In this document: positions 5,236 through 6,960 of the stretch, piece by piece
How the letters are laid out: each line of letters begins with the position of its first letter
How positions within the stretch are numbered: the first letter of the stretch is position 1
Source: Lachnospiraceae bacterium UBA3772
Lineage (GTDB): Bacteria; Bacillota; Clostridia; Lachnospirales; Lachnospiraceae
Length of the DNA: 6,960 bases
Direction: 5' to 3'
NCBI GenBank assembly: GCA_002371025.1
Contig: DFFQ01000018.1
Span: forward strand, 1 to 6,960
Notes under the pieces: generated by a model
Seen by the model: only the letters and a program-made list of their open reading frames with translations
What the model was told of the DNA's origin: nothing
Databases searched by the model: none
Position numbers and translations under genes: made by a program

Positions 5236-6402
5236 ATGACAAAGATAAATTGCCTTAATCCGATCGCTGATTGCGGTCTTACACTTTTACCAGCTGACAA
5301 ATATGAGATCACAGAGGATGTAAATGCAGCAGAAGCTATCCTTGTAAGAAGTGCTTCAATGCATGAGATGGATCTTTCAGAGAACCTTCTTGCAGTTGCA
5401 AGAGCTGGTGCTGGTGTTAACAATATTCCACTTGATAAATGTGCTGAAAAGGGTATTGTAGTATTTAATACTCCAGGTGCTAACGCAAATGGTGTTAAGG
5501 AACTTGTTGTAGCAGGTATGCTCCTTGCTTCTCGTGATATCCTTGGTGGTGCTGAGTGGGTTAAAGAAAATAAAGAAGATGCTGATATTGCAAAGACAGC
5601 AGAGAAAGCTAAGAAGGCATTCGCTGGAAATGAGATCTATGGCAAGAAGCTTGGTGTTATTGGTCTTGGCGCTATCGGTGCTAAAGTAGCAAACATTGCA
5701 GTACGTCTTGGCATGGAAGTATATGGATATGATCCATTTGTGTCTGTTGAAGCTGCCTGGGGGCTTTCAAGATCAGTTAAGCACATCACAGATGTAAATG
5801 ATATCTATAAGAATTGTGACTTCATCACAATCCATGTTCCACTTCTTGATTCTACAAAGGGCATGATTAATAAGGATGCTCTTGATCAGATGAAGGACGG
5901 AGTTGTATTCCTTAACTTTGCAAGAGATATTCTTGTAGATGAGGATGCGATGAAGGAAGCTCTTAGTACAGGTAAGGTTAAGAAGTATGTTACTGACTTT
6001 GCTAATCCAAACATTGCAGGTGTTAAGAATGTTATCTGCACACCTCACCTTGGAGCTTCAACACAGGAATCAGAAGACAACTGTGCTATAATGGCAGCAA
6101 AGGAAATCCGTGATTTCATTGAAAATGGTAATATCAAGAATTCAGTTAACTATCCTTCAGTTTCAGCAGGCGCTGTTGAGACAGACGGAAGAGTAACAGT
6201 TTGCCATAAGAATATTCCTAATATGTTAACTCAGTTTACAGGAGTATTTGCTAAGGAAAATATCAACGTTTCTTCAATGGTAAGTAAGGCTAAGGGTGAA
6301 TATGCCTATACTATCCTTGATACAGATGCAGCTGTATCAGCAGATGCTGCAAAAGCACTTGAGGCAGTTGAAGGCGTTGTTAAAGTAAGAGTTATCAAAT
6401 AA
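5236..6402 (+). CDS. serA: D-3-phosphoglycerate dehydrogenase, short form with C-terminal ACT domain
   Basis: SerA oxidises 3-phosphoglycerate to 3-phosphohydroxypyruvate with NAD+, the entry step of serine synthesis, and hands its product to SerC encoded just upstream. The 388-residue product is shorter than the E. coli (about 410) and mycobacterial (about 530) forms. An N-terminal substrate domain (about 1-90) includes ILVRSA and RAGAGVNNI. A Rossmann NAD domain (about 90-285) has GLGAIG (143-148) and Asp166 in GYDP, which favours NAD. Arg230 (NFAR) and His271 (TPHLGAST) match catalytic residues. The Glu normally between them appears replaced: the segment reads TDFANP. The ACT domain (about 318-388) keeps His324, Asn326 and Asn344, which align by eye with serine-binding residues of the E. 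coli enzyme, so feedback inhibition by serine is plausible. ATG 5236 has AGGAG eight bases upstream; the upstream GTG 5215 lies before that Shine-Dalgarno and is unlikely. Confidence 0.95.
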   Translation: MTKINCLNPIADCGLTLLPADKYEITEDVNAAEAILVRSASMHEMDLSENLLAVARAGAGVNNIPLDKCAEKGIVVFNTPGANANGVKELVVAGMLLASRDILGGAEWVKENKEDADIAKTAEKAKKAFAGNEIYGKKLGVIGLGAIGAKVANIAVRLGMEVYGYDPFVSVEAAWGLSRSVKHITDVNDIYKNCDFITIHVPLLDSTKGMINKDALDQMKDGVVFLNFARDILVDEDAMKEALSTGKVKKYVTDFANPNIAGVKNVICTPHLGASTQESEDNCAIMAAKEIRDFIENGNIKNSVNYPSVSAGAVETDGRVTVCHKNIPNMLTQFTGVFAKENINVSSMVSKAKGEYAYTILDTDAAVSADAAKALEAVEGVVKVRVIK

Positions 6403-6408
6403 TATAAT
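6377..6408 (+). promoter_or_regulatory. Weak possible internal promoter for asd
   Basis: A perfect TATAAT (6403-6408) begins immediately after the serA stop codon. Possible -35 elements are poor: TTAAAG (6380-6385) at 17 bp spacing matches three of six positions, and TTGTTA (6377-6382) lies 20 bp away. If used, transcription would begin near 6415, just before the hairpin at 6420-6454. It is listed only as a candidate. Confidence 0.25.
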
Positions 6409-6419
6409 CAAATTTAAAA

Positions 6420-6454
6420 TAAGTGCGTATCAACAAGCGGCTGATACGTACTTA
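6420..6454 (+). promoter_or_regulatory. Hairpin in the serA-asd gap
   Basis: AAGTGCGTATCA (6421-6432) pairs with TGATACGTACTT (6442-6453) over 12 bp with one G-U pair, and T6420-A6454 extends it to 13 bp. The loop is ACAAGCGGC. A purine-rich A-run follows, not a T-run, so it does not look like an intrinsic terminator on the + strand. It ends 22 bases before the GGAG of asd (6477-6480). Confidence 0.6.
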
Positions 6455-6487
6455 AACTAAACATAAAAAAAGAATTGGAGAATTAAT

Positions 6488-6960
6488 ATGAGCGATAAGT
6501 TAAGAGTTGGCGTTCTTGGCGCTACAGGTATGGTAGGACAGAGATTTATACAGATAATTGCAAACCACCCTTGGTTTGAAGTTACAACAGTTGCAGCTTC
6601 ACCTAGAAGTGCCGGAAAGACTTATGCCCAGGCTGTTGAAGGAAGATGGAAGATGGATCAGCCAATTCCTGACTCAGTTAAGGACCTTGTACTTTATGAT
6701 GTAAATGAAGTTGAGAAGGTTGCTTCAACTGTAGATTTCGTTCTTTCAGCTGTTGATATGAAGAAGGATGAGATCAAGGCTATTGAAGAGGCATATGCAA
6801 AGACTGAGACTCCAGTTGTTTCAAATAACTCAGCTCACAGATGGACACCAGATGTACCAATGGTAGTGCCTGAACTTAATCCAGAGCATTTTGATGTTAT
6901 CCCATTCCAGAAGAAGCGTCTTGGAACAACAAGAGGATTTATCGCTGTTAAGCCTAACTG
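6488..6960 (+). CDS. asd: aspartate-semialdehyde dehydrogenase, N-terminal part (3' end outside the window)
   Basis: Asd reduces aspartyl phosphate to aspartate semialdehyde with NADPH, the branch point to lysine (and diaminopimelate for peptidoglycan), methionine and threonine. The 157 complete codons begin [20 protein letters not shown], with the nucleotide-binding GATGMVG (11-17) typical of the family. They continue with ASPRSAGK (37-44), SNNSAHR (112-118) and VPELNPEH (127-134). SAGKxY and the final IAVKPN resemble the archaeal/fungal-type Asd rather than the E. coli type. The window stops after TG of codon 158, the position where the catalytic Cys is expected (VKPNC), so the active site is cut off. 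GGAG lies seven bases before the ATG, which sets the start. The gene follows serA by 85 bp and may share its transcript. The frame is open to the window edge with no sign of damage. Confidence 0.95.
   Translation, partial: MSDKLRVGVLGATGMVGQRFIQIIANHPWFEVTTVAASPRSAGKTYAQAVEGRWKMDQPIPDSVKDLVLYDVNEVEKVASTVDFVLSAVDMKKDEIKAIEEAYAKTETPVVSNNSAHRWTPDVPMVVPELNPEHFDVIPFQKKRLGTTRGFIAVKPN

Overview
The window holds six genes for amino acid biosynthesis, all on the + strand, with no mobile element, CRISPR array, rRNA or tRNA. Coding regions have moderate GC and favour CTT for Leu and AGA for Arg; the gaps are very AT-rich. The protein variants (LeuB with [10 protein letters not shown], short SerA with a YVTDFANP stretch, IlvB with LGKDSFQE) point to an anaerobic Firmicute, most likely a Lachnospiraceae member of the Butyrivibrio type. 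The organism assignment is inference from remembered family signatures; no search was run.

Region 1 (1-3848) is a branched-chain amino acid block. It contains the 3' end of leuB (3-isopropylmalate dehydrogenase), then complete ilvD (dihydroxy-acid dehydratase) and complete ilvB (acetolactate synthase catalytic subunit). The gaps are 52 and 101 bp, each gene has a clear Shine-Dalgarno, and co-transcription is likely. No regulatory subunit gene (ilvN/ilvH) follows ilvB. The ilvD-ilvB gap carries three copies of a 15-bp tandem repeat.

Region 2 (3849-4072) is a 224-bp AT-rich gap that probably separates two transcription units. It contains short direct and inverted repeats and a good sigma-A-type promoter (TTGATT, 17-bp spacer, TATAAT). 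A hairpin lies in the predicted serC leader.

Region 3 (4073-6960) is serC (phosphoserine aminotransferase), serA (3-phosphoglycerate dehydrogenase with a C-terminal ACT domain) and the 5' part of asd (aspartate-semialdehyde dehydrogenase). The window ends two bases into the codon expected to encode the catalytic Cys of Asd. SerA and SerC carry out the first two steps from 3-phosphoglycerate to serine. Asd feeds lysine, methionine, threonine and, through threonine, the isoleucine branch that uses IlvB and IlvD.

The main structure not explained by the genes is that all five intergenic gaps hold an inverted repeat a short way upstream of the next ribosome-binding site, none with the T-tract of an intrinsic terminator. 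Other points worth a look are the non-canonical active-site region of SerA, the unusual herbicide-site region of IlvB, and the repeat array before ilvB. I see no sign of a novel multi-gene system; this is largely ordinary core metabolism.
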